A DNA stretch of 64,000 nucleotides from Halorussus halobius (GTDB lineage: Archaea > Halobacteriota > Halobacteria > Halobacteriales > Haladaptataceae), in NCBI RefSeq assembly GCF_004765805.1, contig NZ_SBIU01000004.1, positions 124,001 to 188,000 on the forward strand. The letters run 5' to 3'. Each line of letters begins with the position of its first letter. Within the stretch, counting starts at the first letter, position 1. The notes beneath the pieces are model-generated. The model had not been told where the DNA came from. It saw nothing but the letters and a program-made list of their open reading frames with translations, and searched no databases. A program made the translations under genes and the position numbers. This document shows, one piece after another, positions 7,799 through 16,743 of the stretch.

Positions 7799-9211
7799 TC
7801 AATTGTTTCGTCCGACGCGAGCGATGTCGCGGAACACCTGCCAGAACTGGCGGGCGATGATCGTCACGTCGAACCAGAACGACTGCTGGCGGATGTACTC
7901 GAGGTCGTACTCAATCTTCCGAGCGGGCTCCTTTCCGGTCGCGTCGTTGATCTGTGCTAGCCCCGTCAGGCCCGGCTTCACGAACCACCGTTGCTTCCAG
8001 ACGTTCACCTCCGAGAGGTAGTCCGGCTCGAGTTCGGTGATCGCCGGACGGGGACCGACGACGCTCATGTCGCCGATGAGAATTGACCAGAGCTGCGGGA
8101 TTTCGTCGAAGTGCGTCTTCCGAAGGAACTCCCCGAGCGGCGTCTTCCGGTCGGTTTCGATGTCGAGGTCGACGTCACCATCCGGTTCAGGCTTCAATGT
8201 CCGGAACTTGTAGATACGGAACGTATCTCCGAACCGGTAGGTGCGTTCCTGCGTGAAGAATACAGGGCCGTGTCCCTCGATCTTGATCGCCAACGCGATC
8301 AGGAGGACGAGCGGGGAGACGGCGAGCAGCGCCGCTCCGGCGAACGCCACGTCGAACAGTCGCTTGAACAGTCGGTCTTGCCAGTCCCACGGGTCGAGAT
8401 CGATCTCGACGATACTGTCATCCGTGTCGAGAGACGTCAATAGGGTTTCGGAGTGCTTTCGGGGCGCGAGCGCCTGAATCCCGAACTCGTGGCAGGCGTG
8501 AAGTGCGCCGAAGAACTCCGCCCGGTCGGCCTGCTTGAACGCCAGGACCGCCGTGTCGACGTCGTACTCGACGAGCACCTCGTCGAGGCGCGAGAGACCA
8601 CCGAGGTACTCGAGGTCGTTCAACCGCGACTCTCCACTTCCGTCGGCGACGATCGTTCGAGCGTCTTCGGACTCATCGTCGAGATAGTACGGGCTCGGCG
8701 GTGCGACGTAGCCCACGACTGGAAGGTCGGTCGCTTCGAGCACGTCGTGGATCTCGCCGGGATCGTCGCCGACGACTATCACCCGCTCACGACCGGTAGG
8801 TTGGCGTCGGATGGCGACGAACCACGCCGGAAGCACCACGAGTAGGATCGTCACGGTCAGGGCTAGCGTCAGCCGGGGAAGCGGGTAGGTGTAGTCGAAG
8901 TACCCGGCAGTCGCCATCGCGAAGCCAGCGACGACCACGCGCTTCTGAGTGAGAAGGACCGTGTCGAACGCGGCGCGAGGACGCGGCTTGAATAACGGGA
9001 GGAGACAACCGAGGACGACGACGACGGTCGTCACCACTCCGAGGACGAGCGCGTTACCGCTGATGACAGACGTCGGGAGACGTCGCACTACTGGAATCAT
9101 AGTAGACACCGCCGATTGGACTGTGGGAAGGTTCGCGACGACGACGGCGATGACCGACGCGAGGACGGTACCGACGACGCTCGCCACCCGGTACCGGTAT
9201 CCGGAGACCAT
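7799..9211 (-). CDS. Polyprenyl-phosphate glycosyl-1-phosphate transferase (WbaP/EpsL-type)
   Basis: About 470 residues. The N-terminal half has four to five membrane helices and a CoA-binding-like Rossmann region (VIVVGDDPGEIHDVLEATD). The C-terminal half is the bacterial sugar transferase domain: KRLFDVAFAGAALLAVSP membrane hairpin, FFTQERTYRFGDTFRIYKFR, THFDEIPQLWSILIGDMSVV, and GPRPAI. Such enzymes transfer a sugar-1-phosphate from UDP-sugar to a polyprenyl phosphate, starting a lipid-linked glycan. Starts GTG 9214 or ATG 9211 are possible; I use ATG. A TATA-like ttaaaa at 9238-9243 implies a leaderless message. It ends about 70 bp from the convergent dehydrogenase gene. Confidence 0.92.
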   Translation of the reverse strand: MVSGYRYRVASVVGTVLASVIAVVVANLPTVQSAVSTMIPVVRRLPTSVISGNALVLGVVTTVVVVLGCLLPLFKPRPRAAFDTVLLTQKRVVVAGFAMATAGYFDYTYPLPRLTLALTVTILLVVLPAWFVAIRRQPTGRERVIVVGDDPGEIHDVLEATDLPVVGYVAPPSPYYLDDESEDARTIVADGSGESRLNDLEYLGGLSRLDEVLVEYDVDTAVLAFKQADRAEFFGALHACHEFGIQALAPRKHSETLLTSLDTDDSIVEIDLDPWDWQDRLFKRLFDVAFAGAALLAVSPLVLLIALAIKIEGHGPVFFTQERTYRFGDTFRIYKFRTLKPEPDGDVDLDIETDRKTPLGEFLRKTHFDEIPQLWSILIGDMSVVGPRPAITELEPDYLSEVNVWKQRWFVKPGLTGLAQINDATGKEPARKIEYDLEYIRQQSFWFDVTIIARQFWQVFRDIARVGRNN

Positions 9212-9237
9212 CACGCTATTCGCCGCAGGGGGTTTTC

Positions 9238-9243
9238 TTAAAA
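9238..9243 (-). promoter_or_regulatory. TATA-like box for the polyprenyl glycosylphosphotransferase gene
   Basis: On the minus strand the context reads agcttttaagaa, about 27-30 nt before the 9211/9214 start codons. This is the expected spacing for a leaderless haloarchaeal gene. Confidence 0.5.
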
Positions 9244-9331
9244 GCTGTGGACAACTATTCAGGCGGCAACGTTTGCGTAGGCGGCCAGCTATTCGGTCTG
9301 GATAGTCGACAGCTAGATCGTCGATTGGCTA

Positions 9332-12300
9332 CTACTGATCCGTCTTGGTTACGTTCCCATTATTGGAGTAGAGATCAGTAACCTCGTCCGTCGAGAGCGG
9401 CCGCTCGTAGATCCGCAAGTCGTCTATCGCCCCGGGGAAGCTCTGACCGACCGAAAACGGATCGTCGTTACCCACATCGCCGCTCCACTGGGCTCGACCC
9501 ACGACTGTACCGTCTAGATACAGCGTCACCGTCGACCCGTTCCACGTCAGCACCGCGTGGTGCCACTCCCCGTCGTCGACTCGGGGTCCGCGAACTATCG
9601 CTGCGCCGGGACCGTCACCGAGCCCACCCAATAACGTGCCGCGTGACATGGAGATCTGGTAGCCCGTCGTGTTCTCGAACGCCGTCGGTTCACCCTTGAG
9701 CGCGATGCGCGGATACTTCACGTCGTTCTCGTAGTCGACGCCCTCCTCGGCCCGGAACCATGTGGACAGCGTTGCGCTCTCGTTGCCGTCGATACTCGGC
9801 GAGGCGTCCGCACGAAGGCTGTCACTCTGATTCAGTGCAATCGCACTCCGGTTGTGGCCCTCGACCCACTCGCCACTGCCAACGTTCATGTGGTTCCCGG
9901 ACCAGATGTCGTAGGCCGTGTCGTCATCAGAACTCTCGAAGGGCCAGTACGCGCCCGAGTCGCCGAGGAAGTTCACTTGCTCGCCCGACGAAACGTCGTC
10001 CTCGGACACTTCGACCGTTCTGTCACCGATATCGTAGCTACCCGAATAGGGGACTGTGAACTCGTAGATGCCGAACTCGTTCGTCGACACCGCGCGCTCG
10101 TAGGTGAACGACCCGCCCTCGATGTCGACTTCGGTACTCGTCGTCAGATTCGTATTCGGTTGGGCTTTCCCGGTGATGGTCGCACCCGGAACGGGGGTGA
10201 ACGCCTTCACCGACTCGTCGTCGCTGGCGTACACCGCTCGGAAGTGGGCCGCGCCGTCGGCGTCGTTCGGCCCGCTACTCCCGTAGCGCTGGTGGAGCGT
10301 GGCGTAGTTGGTCACCGGCGACACCTCGCCCTCGGTTTCGACGTTCTTCGTGACGACGAACCCGGTCGGTCGGTCGCGGAGTCGCTCGTACCACGTCTCT
10401 GTGTCCGTATCGCTTAGGAACGCCTCGTAGTTCGCCTCTGCAAACCCGTACGTTCGCGACTCGCCGTTCACGAAGTAGTTGTACATCCGGTTGCGGCCCC
10501 ACTGGCTGAACACGTAGTCGTCGGGATACTCCAGCGCGCGGTCGTCGGCGTCGCCGTCCATCCACGTCGCCGCCTGGAAACGCTCGTCGTCTATCTTCAC
10601 CTGCTCGTTGCGGACCGCCGTCTGGACGCCGCCCACGCTGGCGACCAGCAGGAACATGACGGCCAGCGCGCTGGCGGTGCTTCGGCTCGGCAACCGGAGT
10701 GAGCGGTCCGTTCCCGTCGCCGACCCACCGTCCTGCCCCGGACCGCCGTCGGCCGTCGGGCGTCCATCCGTCCTCGGTCGCCCGCCCGGCGCTCGCCCCT
10801 CGCCGGTTTGGCCGAACGGGAGGGGTCTGGCCACGTCGAGTTTGGCCGCGAGCGCGACGAACCCCCATCCGGCAGCCACGGCGACGAAAGCCGAGAACTC
10901 GCCGACGAATCGCCGCTGGAGGGACGCCAGCAGCAGGAAGTACCAGCCGTAAGTCACCAACACCAGCCACGTCGGGTGGTCGCGGCGGTAGACCCGCAAC
11001 GTCGCAAACGCCAGCACTGGAAGCCCGAGAAACCACACCAACCCGAGTTCGAGAATCGGCCCGAGGAAGAACCCCTGCGGGCCGCCCGCGAAGATAGACT
11101 GGTTCTCCGCGATGCCACCCCGGAACAGGAGGAAATCCAGACGGTCGTTCAGCACCGACGCGTACGACGGCAAGAAGGTGAATATCAGCGCGAGACCACC
11201 CAACCCGCCCGCGACTTCGGCCGCTCCGAGAACGAATGCGGGCATCCTGGCACGGCGAACGAGTTCGCCGAGCAACGCGACACCCGCGACGCCGACCAGC
11301 AGGAGGACCGGCGCGTACGCGACGACGTCGGCATGCCATCCGAATCGGACGTGAGCGAGATGCGTGAAGACCGCCGCGAGCGCCAGTCCGGCGAGTATCG
11401 GAGCGGCCGCCGTCAGCGGCGAGCGGTCGGCCCGAACGTCGGCTACGGCCCGAACTGCGACGTATACACCGATTGCGCCGACGAGGAGCGGACCTGCCTC
11501 CCACGCTAGCACCTGTCCCGTGACCGCAAACCCGAGAACGCCCGCAGCGAGCCACGGCCCGAGCGTCGAGAGGTCGTCGCGGTCCACGCGCGCCAGTCCG
11601 GCGAGCGCGACGGCGGTCAGCACGAGCCACGGGTAGTCGAACGCGTGGTGGTCGGCGAACCCCAAACCGGTCCGGTATGCGAACGACGGGACGACCGCGA
11701 GCAGGAGGACGGACGCGACTCCGACGCGAGGGTCGCCCGTGACGCGGACCGCGAGTACGTACACGAGCGCGGCGGTGACGACGGCCGCGACGGCGGGATA
11801 CCACGCCAGCACTGCGCCAGCCACGTCGGCCCCGCCGAGCAGATTCGTCACCCACCACAGCGTACCGACCATCAGGGGTTCGCCCTGCGCGACGGCATTT
11901 GGAAGTCCGGAGAGGACACTAAAGTCGAAGACGCCTGTCGCCTCCGACGCGAGCTGTTCGACCCAATAGCGGTAGTAGTAGGGGTCGTTCGACGGGAGGA
12001 CGACGTACTCGCCCCGGAACACGCTCGGGAAGATGTACGTCCGCATCAGAGCGACGAACGCCAGCGCGCCGGCGAGCGCGCCAGCCTCGACGCGCGAGAC
12101 CGACGGCAGCCACGCGGAGACCCCAGAGAGAGACGGCGACGGCAGTCCGTCGTCGGGGACGGCTCCGGCCTCGTCGTCGGTCTCGCCGTCGAGACTCGCT
12201 TGGACAGCGCGAGGGTCGGCGACCTCGTACTCGTCGCCGTCGTCGACGACCACGCCTCGGGAGACGAGTTCGCCGAAGGTCCCCGAGTCGACGGGGACCT

Positions 12301-12415
12301 CGTCGAAGGTCCAGCCCTCGGCGTCGGCGTCGACCGCGAGGACCTCGCGGAGCTCCGATTCCAGATGGGGTTTCTCCGCGAGGAGGTCGTCGGTCGCCTC
12401 GCGCACGTCGGTCAT
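9332..12415 (-). CDS. aglB: AglB/STT3-type oligosaccharyltransferase with C-terminal LamG-like domain
   Basis: About 1027 residues; the first ~90 are soluble and acidic, followed by many membrane helices and an extracytoplasmic C-terminal half. STT3-like loop motifs are present: SNDPYYYRYWVEQL (first DxD-like loop) and GFADHHAFDYPW (second). Where AglB/STT3 proteins carry WWDYG, this protein has FSQWGRNRMYNYFV (encoded around 10470-10515), so it belongs to a divergent subgroup. The last ~200 residues look like a concanavalin/LamG fold (HHAVLTWNGSTVTLYLDG, AIDDLRIYERPLS). Expected role is transfer of a lipid-linked glycan to Asn on exported proteins. ATG 12415 is preferred over an upstream TTG because a ttaaac box lies at 12441-12446. 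Confidence 0.85.
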   Translation of the reverse strand: MTDVREATDDLLAEKPHLESELREVLAVDADAEGWTFDEVPVDSGTFGELVSRGVVVDDGDEYEVADPRAVQASLDGETDDEAGAVPDDGLPSPSLSGVSAWLPSVSRVEAGALAGALAFVALMRTYIFPSVFRGEYVVLPSNDPYYYRYWVEQLASEATGVFDFSVLSGLPNAVAQGEPLMVGTLWWVTNLLGGADVAGAVLAWYPAVAAVVTAALVYVLAVRVTGDPRVGVASVLLLAVVPSFAYRTGLGFADHHAFDYPWLVLTAVALAGLARVDRDDLSTLGPWLAAGVLGFAVTGQVLAWEAGPLLVGAIGVYVAVRAVADVRADRSPLTAAAPILAGLALAAVFTHLAHVRFGWHADVVAYAPVLLLVGVAGVALLGELVRRARMPAFVLGAAEVAGGLGGLALIFTFLPSYASVLNDRLDFLLFRGGIAENQSIFAGGPQGFFLGPILELGLVWFLGLPVLAFATLRVYRRDHPTWLVLVTYGWYFLLLASLQRRFVGEFSAFVAVAAGWGFVALAAKLDVARPLPFGQTGEGRAPGGRPRTDGRPTADGGPGQDGGSATGTDRSLRLPSRSTASALAVMFLLVASVGGVQTAVRNEQVKIDDERFQAATWMDGDADDRALEYPDDYVFSQWGRNRMYNYFVNGESRTYGFAEANYEAFLSDTDTETWYERLRDRPTGFVVTKNVETEGEVSPVTNYATLHQRYGSSGPNDADGAAHFRAVYASDDESVKAFTPVPGATITGKAQPNTNLTTSTEVDIEGGSFTYERAVSTNEFGIYEFTVPYSGSYDIGDRTVEVSEDDVSSGEQVNFLGDSGAYWPFESSDDDTAYDIWSGNHMNVGSGEWVEGHNRSAIALNQSDSLRADASPSIDGNESATLSTWFRAEEGVDYENDVKYPRIALKGEPTAFENTTGYQISMSRGTLLGGLGDGPGAAIVRGPRVDDGEWHHAVLTWNGSTVTLYLDGTVVGRAQWSGDVGNDDPFSVGQSFPGAIDDLRIYERPLSTDEVTDLYSNNGNVTKTDQ

Positions 12416-12440
12416 GGTGGTCGAATCTCGTGACGGGTGC

Positions 12441-12446
12441 TTAAAC
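12441..12446 (-). promoter_or_regulatory. TATA-like box deciding the aglB start
   Basis: On the minus strand the context reads gcgtttaagcac. It lies about 26 nt before ATG 12415, fitting a leaderless transcript, and makes the alternative TTG at 12466 unlikely because that codon lies upstream of the box. Confidence 0.55.
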
Positions 12447-12504
12447 GCTACGACAACCGTAGACAATTCAAAGTCAAACCTATAACCCAGGATATTGAAC
12501 TGAC

Positions 12505-12801
12505 ATGTATAGAGGATACAAATACCGACGGCTGGCTGGAACTCGGAGACGGCTATTCCTCGTCAGTTCTGAGGTAGGGCTACAGAACGTCCTTGGCGAG
12601 ATTACGGATGGCGACCTCATCCAATTACCGAACAGGTTCAGCGCGTCGAGCGACGTGACTATTGAGACGAGGTGTTGTCTGCGTGGGTCATCGACAGTCT
12701 CTGTGAGTCTTCCAGAGACGAATTTCGAGAACATGACGCTCAAGTTAAACGCCCGGCGGACCTCATGGACGTGGCAATCGGGTCAAGTACCGTTGCCGTG
12801 A
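12505..12801 (+). CDS. Possible small hypothetical protein (98 aa)
   Basis: ATG 12505 lies about 26 nt after a cctataac TATA-like box (12478-12485), the spacing seen for leaderless genes here, and is divergent from aglB. The 98-residue product (starts MYRGYKYRRLAGTRRRL) is basic and Ser/Thr-rich, lacking the acidic bias of real haloarchaeal proteins, and I recognise no domain. It may be a decayed or non-coding stretch. Two further overlapping frames in this area are no more convincing. Confidence 0.22.
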   Translation: MYRGYKYRRLAGTRRRLFLVSSEVGLQNVLGEITDGDLIQLPNRFSASSDVTIETRCCLRGSSTVSVSLPETNFENMTLKLNARRTSWTWQSGQVPLP

Positions 12802-13143
12802 ATGGAGCCTCCATATCTCTGAAGGGAGGCCGAAATATATTCGAAACTACTGTTACTGTTAATGAGAATAGCTTCCGTGGATACGGACTGGCGTACGGGA
12901 AATCCCGTTCGACAGCAGTGCCACTAGGGAAATTGTCAATGCGCTGATTAGGAATCTAGTGACAGGAATACGATAGACAATACGGTTGGCGACATCGCGT
13001 AGTTTGCTGGCCAACTTCACATCTGACGGGGGACGCGTTGACCAATTTAGCATTCTTCTCTCTCTGTGTGTTATAGGACTTAGCGTGTCAGAACCAAGTT
13101 CAGCAGGGTGTCGCTAACCGAACTGATATCGGCATATCGAAAT

Positions 13144-13151
13144 AATTAAAT
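13144..13151 (+). promoter_or_regulatory. TATA-like box of the island membrane-protein pair
   Basis: aattaaat lies about 25-30 nt before ATG 13176 and supports that leaderless start and a transcript covering both overlapping genes. Confidence 0.5.
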
Positions 13152-13175
13152 CAGTCGATTAGAACGAAACTGAGT

Positions 13176-13853
13176 ATGGTACTGCTGTCCTTATTATCTC
13201 ACGGGACACCTTTAATGATACAAATACTGATTCGGTTCCTCTCACCAATCGGTGATTACATCGTTGTTGGCTTTTTCTTCGGATTCTTCATTATCGCTGG
13301 TATCGCAATTTGGCTTCGGCAGAAACCATACGTAAAACCGTCATTCTTTGCCTTTTTCTTCACGTGCTTAATCGTCGTGAACATCGTTGGAATACCAGTA
13401 CTTCCAGCGGTATCCATGCACAAATTCCCGAATTCCGCGCCTGAGGAGCGGGCCACATCTGATATTCGCCTGGTAGACGCTCAAGGGAACGAACTCCCCT
13501 ATGACGCACGAGCAGTCCCCCCGCTAGCTGACAACTATGTAAGCGTCATCGGAGACCAGATGCTGGCCGGGATGACTGAAGCAAAACGACAACAGGCTGC
13601 AGCCTATCTCTTCGAAGAAGCAGTCGAATATCGAAACGAGTTCAAATCTGATTCGATTATCCGGCTTGAGCGGTTTTCGTATCCACAACACGCACTCGCG
13701 TACAGATGGAATGAAAGTAAGTTAGAGGAATACGGAGAATTCGTGAAATTACGAGTATATGATGAACGCATTGTATATACAGAAGACGGGAGCGAAATTA
13801 GGACACACGAAACAGAATTAGTGTTGGAATTTGACTTCGAAAACCATGATTAG
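13176..13853 (+). CDS. Hypothetical membrane protein, partner of the HTTM protein
   Basis: A 225-residue protein. The N-terminal ~85 residues form two to three hydrophobic segments (YIVVGFFFGFFIIAGIAIW and SFFAFFFTCLIVVNIVGI). The rest is a soluble, charged domain of about 130 residues with no motif I recognise. The gene's end overlaps the start of the HTTM gene by 8 bp, so the two are made together. Small membrane proteins with a soluble tail often accompany HTTM proteins, but the function is unknown. Codon use is A+T-rich, unlike the surrounding chromosome, which suggests transfer. Confidence 0.75.
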   Translation: MVLLSLLSHGTPLMIQILIRFLSPIGDYIVVGFFFGFFIIAGIAIWLRQKPYVKPSFFAFFFTCLIVVNIVGIPVLPAVSMHKFPNSAPEERATSDIRLVDAQGNELPYDARAVPPLADNYVSVIGDQMLAGMTEAKRQQAAAYLFEEAVEYRNEFKSDSIIRLERFSYPQHALAYRWNESKLEEYGEFVKLRVYDERIVYTEDGSEIRTHETELVLEFDFENHD

Positions 13854-15120
13854 AGATATATTCATCAATTATTTCCAGGATGACACACGGGGGTCACCAG
13901 TCAACCTTGCTGTTGCACGAATTATTCTCGGAATGTATATCGTCTGGCGTGCGCTCTCAATAGAGACAACTGCATTCTACGAGTGGCCCTACATCCTCGG
14001 GTACGAACGATACCGCTGGTTACTCATTTCTGATCCTATACAGCTCGCACCACTCGCAAAATACGCGCTTGTCATCACTGCGACGTTATTCACCGTAGGG
14101 TATCGAACCCCGGGGACTGCGTTCATAAGTTCCATCTTCATCGCATATCTGGGGGGAATCCAGTTCCTATGGAACATTTCTGGCGAAACAGAAATGCTAT
14201 TTATAGCCATCTATTTTCTCATATTCTTCGCATTATATAGTGAGCAAGACTATCTGTCGGTCGACAGTGTTCGAGGCACTCGTCAAAAAACCCTCCAAGA
14301 ACTGAATTCGCATCTCCAAACACCAACTCTCCGAGACTTCTCTGCTACTCCCTTAAAGTGGGGATTGCTCGTGATAGGGGTTATTTACTTTGGTGCAGGA
14401 TTGACGAAAATCCTTAATGGTTCTATTTGGACTTGGACAGATGCTGCGAATCAAGGTAGATATCTGCTACAGTATAAAACCGATCTACATCGAGAATTCG
14501 TTATCGGAGAACTCCTGCTCGATAACCATCACGTACTTGAACTATTGGCATGGCTCACGGTCGTTAGTGAGATTGGGTTTATCATCGCTATCATTGCAGG
14601 GCTCTCCATCACACCACTCGTGATAGGGCTCTGTCTCCTGCATACCGGTATCGCCCTGTCTTTGGGATTAATCTTTCTCGATCTGCCTCTTTTCCTCTTC
14701 CTCTTTTTCAGCTATGATAAAGTATACGAGAAAATCGTACTGGACCGACAGCTTGAGATCGTGTATGACGACCACTGTTATTTCTGCGTCCGCTCGCTGT
14801 ACCTATTTAAATATTTAGATATAAATCAGTCGATTAAATTCACACCAAACACAGCCGCTGAAGAGTCTGACTACGGTGAGGTGGATTTCACTGGCGCAAT
14901 GTATGCTTTTGATGAGCAAAAGAACTCCTATGAAGGATATTGGGCTTTCAGGGAATTATTACGCCAGTTTCGAATTTTTGCGCTCATTGTCATGCTGATG
15001 CGTGTCAAACCGGTTTCTAGAATCAGTGAACGAATCTATCAATATATCGCGGACCGCTGTGGCCAGATTTTTGTGTGTTCTCTAGAAAACGCAGAAAATG
15101 CAGACGAATCGCTAGATTAA
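13846..15120 (+). CDS. HTTM-domain membrane protein fused to a CxxC thiol-disulfide oxidoreductase-like (DUF393) domain
   Basis: 424 residues from ATG 13846 (MIRDIFINYFQDD), chosen over an upstream TTG because of the tight overlap with the preceding gene. Residues about 20-290 contain six or more membrane helices with the HTTM pattern (ARIILGMYIVWRALS near the N-terminus, GVIYFGAGLTKILNG). HTTM is the membrane fold of vitamin-K-dependent gamma-carboxylase. Residues about 305-400 resemble the DCC/DUF393 domain, with the cysteine pair C311-x2-C314 in YDDHCYFCVRS. A redox role at the membrane is an inference. A+T-rich composition marks it as part of the island. Confidence 0.8.
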   Translation: MIRDIFINYFQDDTRGSPVNLAVARIILGMYIVWRALSIETTAFYEWPYILGYERYRWLLISDPIQLAPLAKYALVITATLFTVGYRTPGTAFISSIFIAYLGGIQFLWNISGETEMLFIAIYFLIFFALYSEQDYLSVDSVRGTRQKTLQELNSHLQTPTLRDFSATPLKWGLLVIGVIYFGAGLTKILNGSIWTWTDAANQGRYLLQYKTDLHREFVIGELLLDNHHVLELLAWLTVVSEIGFIIAIIAGLSITPLVIGLCLLHTGIALSLGLIFLDLPLFLFLFFSYDKVYEKIVLDRQLEIVYDDHCYFCVRSLYLFKYLDINQSIKFTPNTAAEESDYGEVDFTGAMYAFDEQKNSYEGYWAFRELLRQFRIFALIVMLMRVKPVSRISERIYQYIADRCGQIFVCSLENAENADESLD

Positions 15121-15165
15121 GCCGCGCGTCTTAACCATTCAAATAATCATATATTATTATTTTTA

Positions 15166-16743
15166 TTAGTTAGCTCCATCAATGACCTTCGTCTCGAAAT
15201 CACTCGCTCGAACCCGAAGCGGGAACCACCCCTCTTCGTCGATGCCGAGCAACGCCTCCGAAAACCCGTCGTCCTCGTTGCCCGCCTTCGTGGTCCGGAC
15301 CCAGTTCACCTCGCGGTCGTTCAGGTCGAACCACTCGGCGAGCTTCTCGGCCTCTTCTTTCACGCGATGAATCAACGTCACGGAACACAGGTTCGCAATC
15401 GTTCGCGCCTCGGGTGTCAGCGAGAACTCCCCGCCAGTCTGGGTGATGAACTGAATCGAGAGGTCGTAGTGGCGACTGTGCCGTACTGCCGTCTCCAGGA
15501 ACTCCATCGAGGTCGCGTCGTTCATCAGGTAGTGAGCTTCGTCAATGACGAACACGACGCGCTTGTCGATCTGTTTCGCTCGCTCGTACACCGCGTTGAA
15601 CAGCACCTGCATCATCAGACTCGTCTCCGTTCGCCCCCGCGTTCCCTCCTCTTGGTGGAGGTCCAGATAGAGGACTTTCGAGTCGAGGTCGAACTCGGTC
15701 TGCCGTGCGAGATTGGCGAGATCACCGTCGATGCGAAACGACGGGCGGAGATCCTTCAACAGCGACTGGGCGTCGCTCTGGACGCTCTCCTGTTCGCCGG
15801 CAGTCGCGTACCCGAACGATTCGGGGTCGTCCAGTAAGTCTTCGAGGACTGCAATCACGTCCCGGACCGTCGGCGACGTATTGCCATGCGTCGACGGGTC
15901 CCGAGTAATCCCCCGACACTCGTAGGCCTCCTGAACCGCTCGGCGTAGCGTCTGTTTCCGTTCGCCGAGCGGGTTGGTAGCGACGTGGGCGAAGAACATC
16001 TCGAAGAAGGTGAGTACCCACCCTATCTGCTCGCCCCACGGGTCCAAGTCGGAGACGTCCGCGAGCACCGAAGCCGGGGTTGCTTTCAATTCGAGTGGAT
16101 TGAATCCTCGCGTCCCACCGACGGTCACGCGCTCGCCTCCGAGCGTGTCGTTCACGCCGGCGAATCCCGCCAGGGGGTCGAGCATCACGATAATCGATTC
16201 CTCGTCGTACATCGCCCGCCGCGTGTGGTGGAGTTTCGTCGAGAAAGACTTGCCCGCGCCGAGCGTTCCGATGACCATCATGCAGTAGCCCGTTTCTCGA
16301 TTGAACCGATCGAGAATCAGCGGACTCTCGTTGAGCGCGTACGTCCCGTACTCGATTGCGGGCTCGGCGAACGCGCCCGAGACGAACGGGAACATCGCGC
16401 CGACCGCGCCGCTCAACATCGGCGTCGTCGTGTCCATGGTCTCGTTTAGCTTGTCGACGCCGACGGGACTCCCCGAGATGCGGGTGTCCAGTTGGGACCA
16501 GCGCGGCGTGACAGGCGTCAGGTTCGCAGGCGAGCGCCGTGCCGTGCTGGTGACGGCATCTGTTCCGAGGTCCTCCTGGGTCGATTCGCGCGGGGGAGAT
16601 ACATCGAACGCCTTGGTCGGCGTGTTCCAAAGGGAGTCGTACAGCTCTCGGTAGTCTTCGAGGTCCTCAATTCGGTTTTCGGGCGAGTCGACCGGCTCAC
16701 GGATTCGCCGCGATCCGACGGCGAACCGTTGACGCCCAACCAC
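15166..16743 (-). CDS. VirB4/HerA-like ATPase, probably 5'-truncated
   Basis: A 525-residue frame opening with GTG 16743. Walker A is GTLGAGKS (residues 159-166) and Walker B is VVFVIDEAHYL. The block from AMFPFVSGAFAEP through the Walker motifs is typical of haloarchaeal VirB4-like conjugation ATPases, but those are usually longer at the N-terminus and accompanied by other transfer genes. None is seen here. The frame begins immediately after the TGA of the FtsZ-like gene (16744-16746) and in the same frame, as though a gene fragment had been joined there. Residues 1-85 are poorly structured and may be non-native. Function is probably lost or changed. Confidence 0.7.
   Translation of the reverse strand: MVGRQRFAVGSRRIREPVDSPENRIEDLEDYRELYDSLWNTPTKAFDVSPPRESTQEDLGTDAVTSTARRSPANLTPVTPRWSQLDTRISGSPVGVDKLNETMDTTTPMLSGAVGAMFPFVSGAFAEPAIEYGTYALNESPLILDRFNRETGYCMMVIGTLGAGKSFSTKLHHTRRAMYDEESIIVMLDPLAGFAGVNDTLGGERVTVGGTRGFNPLELKATPASVLADVSDLDPWGEQIGWVLTFFEMFFAHVATNPLGERKQTLRRAVQEAYECRGITRDPSTHGNTSPTVRDVIAVLEDLLDDPESFGYATAGEQESVQSDAQSLLKDLRPSFRIDGDLANLARQTEFDLDSKVLYLDLHQEEGTRGRTETSLMMQVLFNAVYERAKQIDKRVVFVIDEAHYLMNDATSMEFLETAVRHSRHYDLSIQFITQTGGEFSLTPEARTIANLCSVTLIHRVKEEAEKLAEWFDLNDREVNWVRTTKAGNEDDGFSEALLGIDEEGWFPLRVRASDFETKVIDGAN

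Larger units (their letters stand above)
12416..13175. other. AT-rich intergenic stretch at the left edge of an atypical island
   Basis: About 760 bp between the aglB promoter and the membrane-protein pair. Base composition is visibly more A+T-rich than the rest of the window and codon structure is poor. I found no transposase, tRNA or inverted-repeat ends. One small candidate ORF at 12505-12801 is listed separately. A TATA-like aattaaat at 13144-13151 sits about 25 nt before ATG 13176. Confidence 0.5.

Noticed and set aside
12672-12947. Overlapping 91-codon plus-strand frame in the AT-rich gap
   Set aside because: It overlaps another weak frame, lacks a promoter at the right distance, and shows no domain or acidic bias.
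15166-16743. VirB4-like gene as sign of a conjugative element
   Set aside because: No relaxase, coupling protein, pilin or integrase nearby; the gene looks truncated and isolated.
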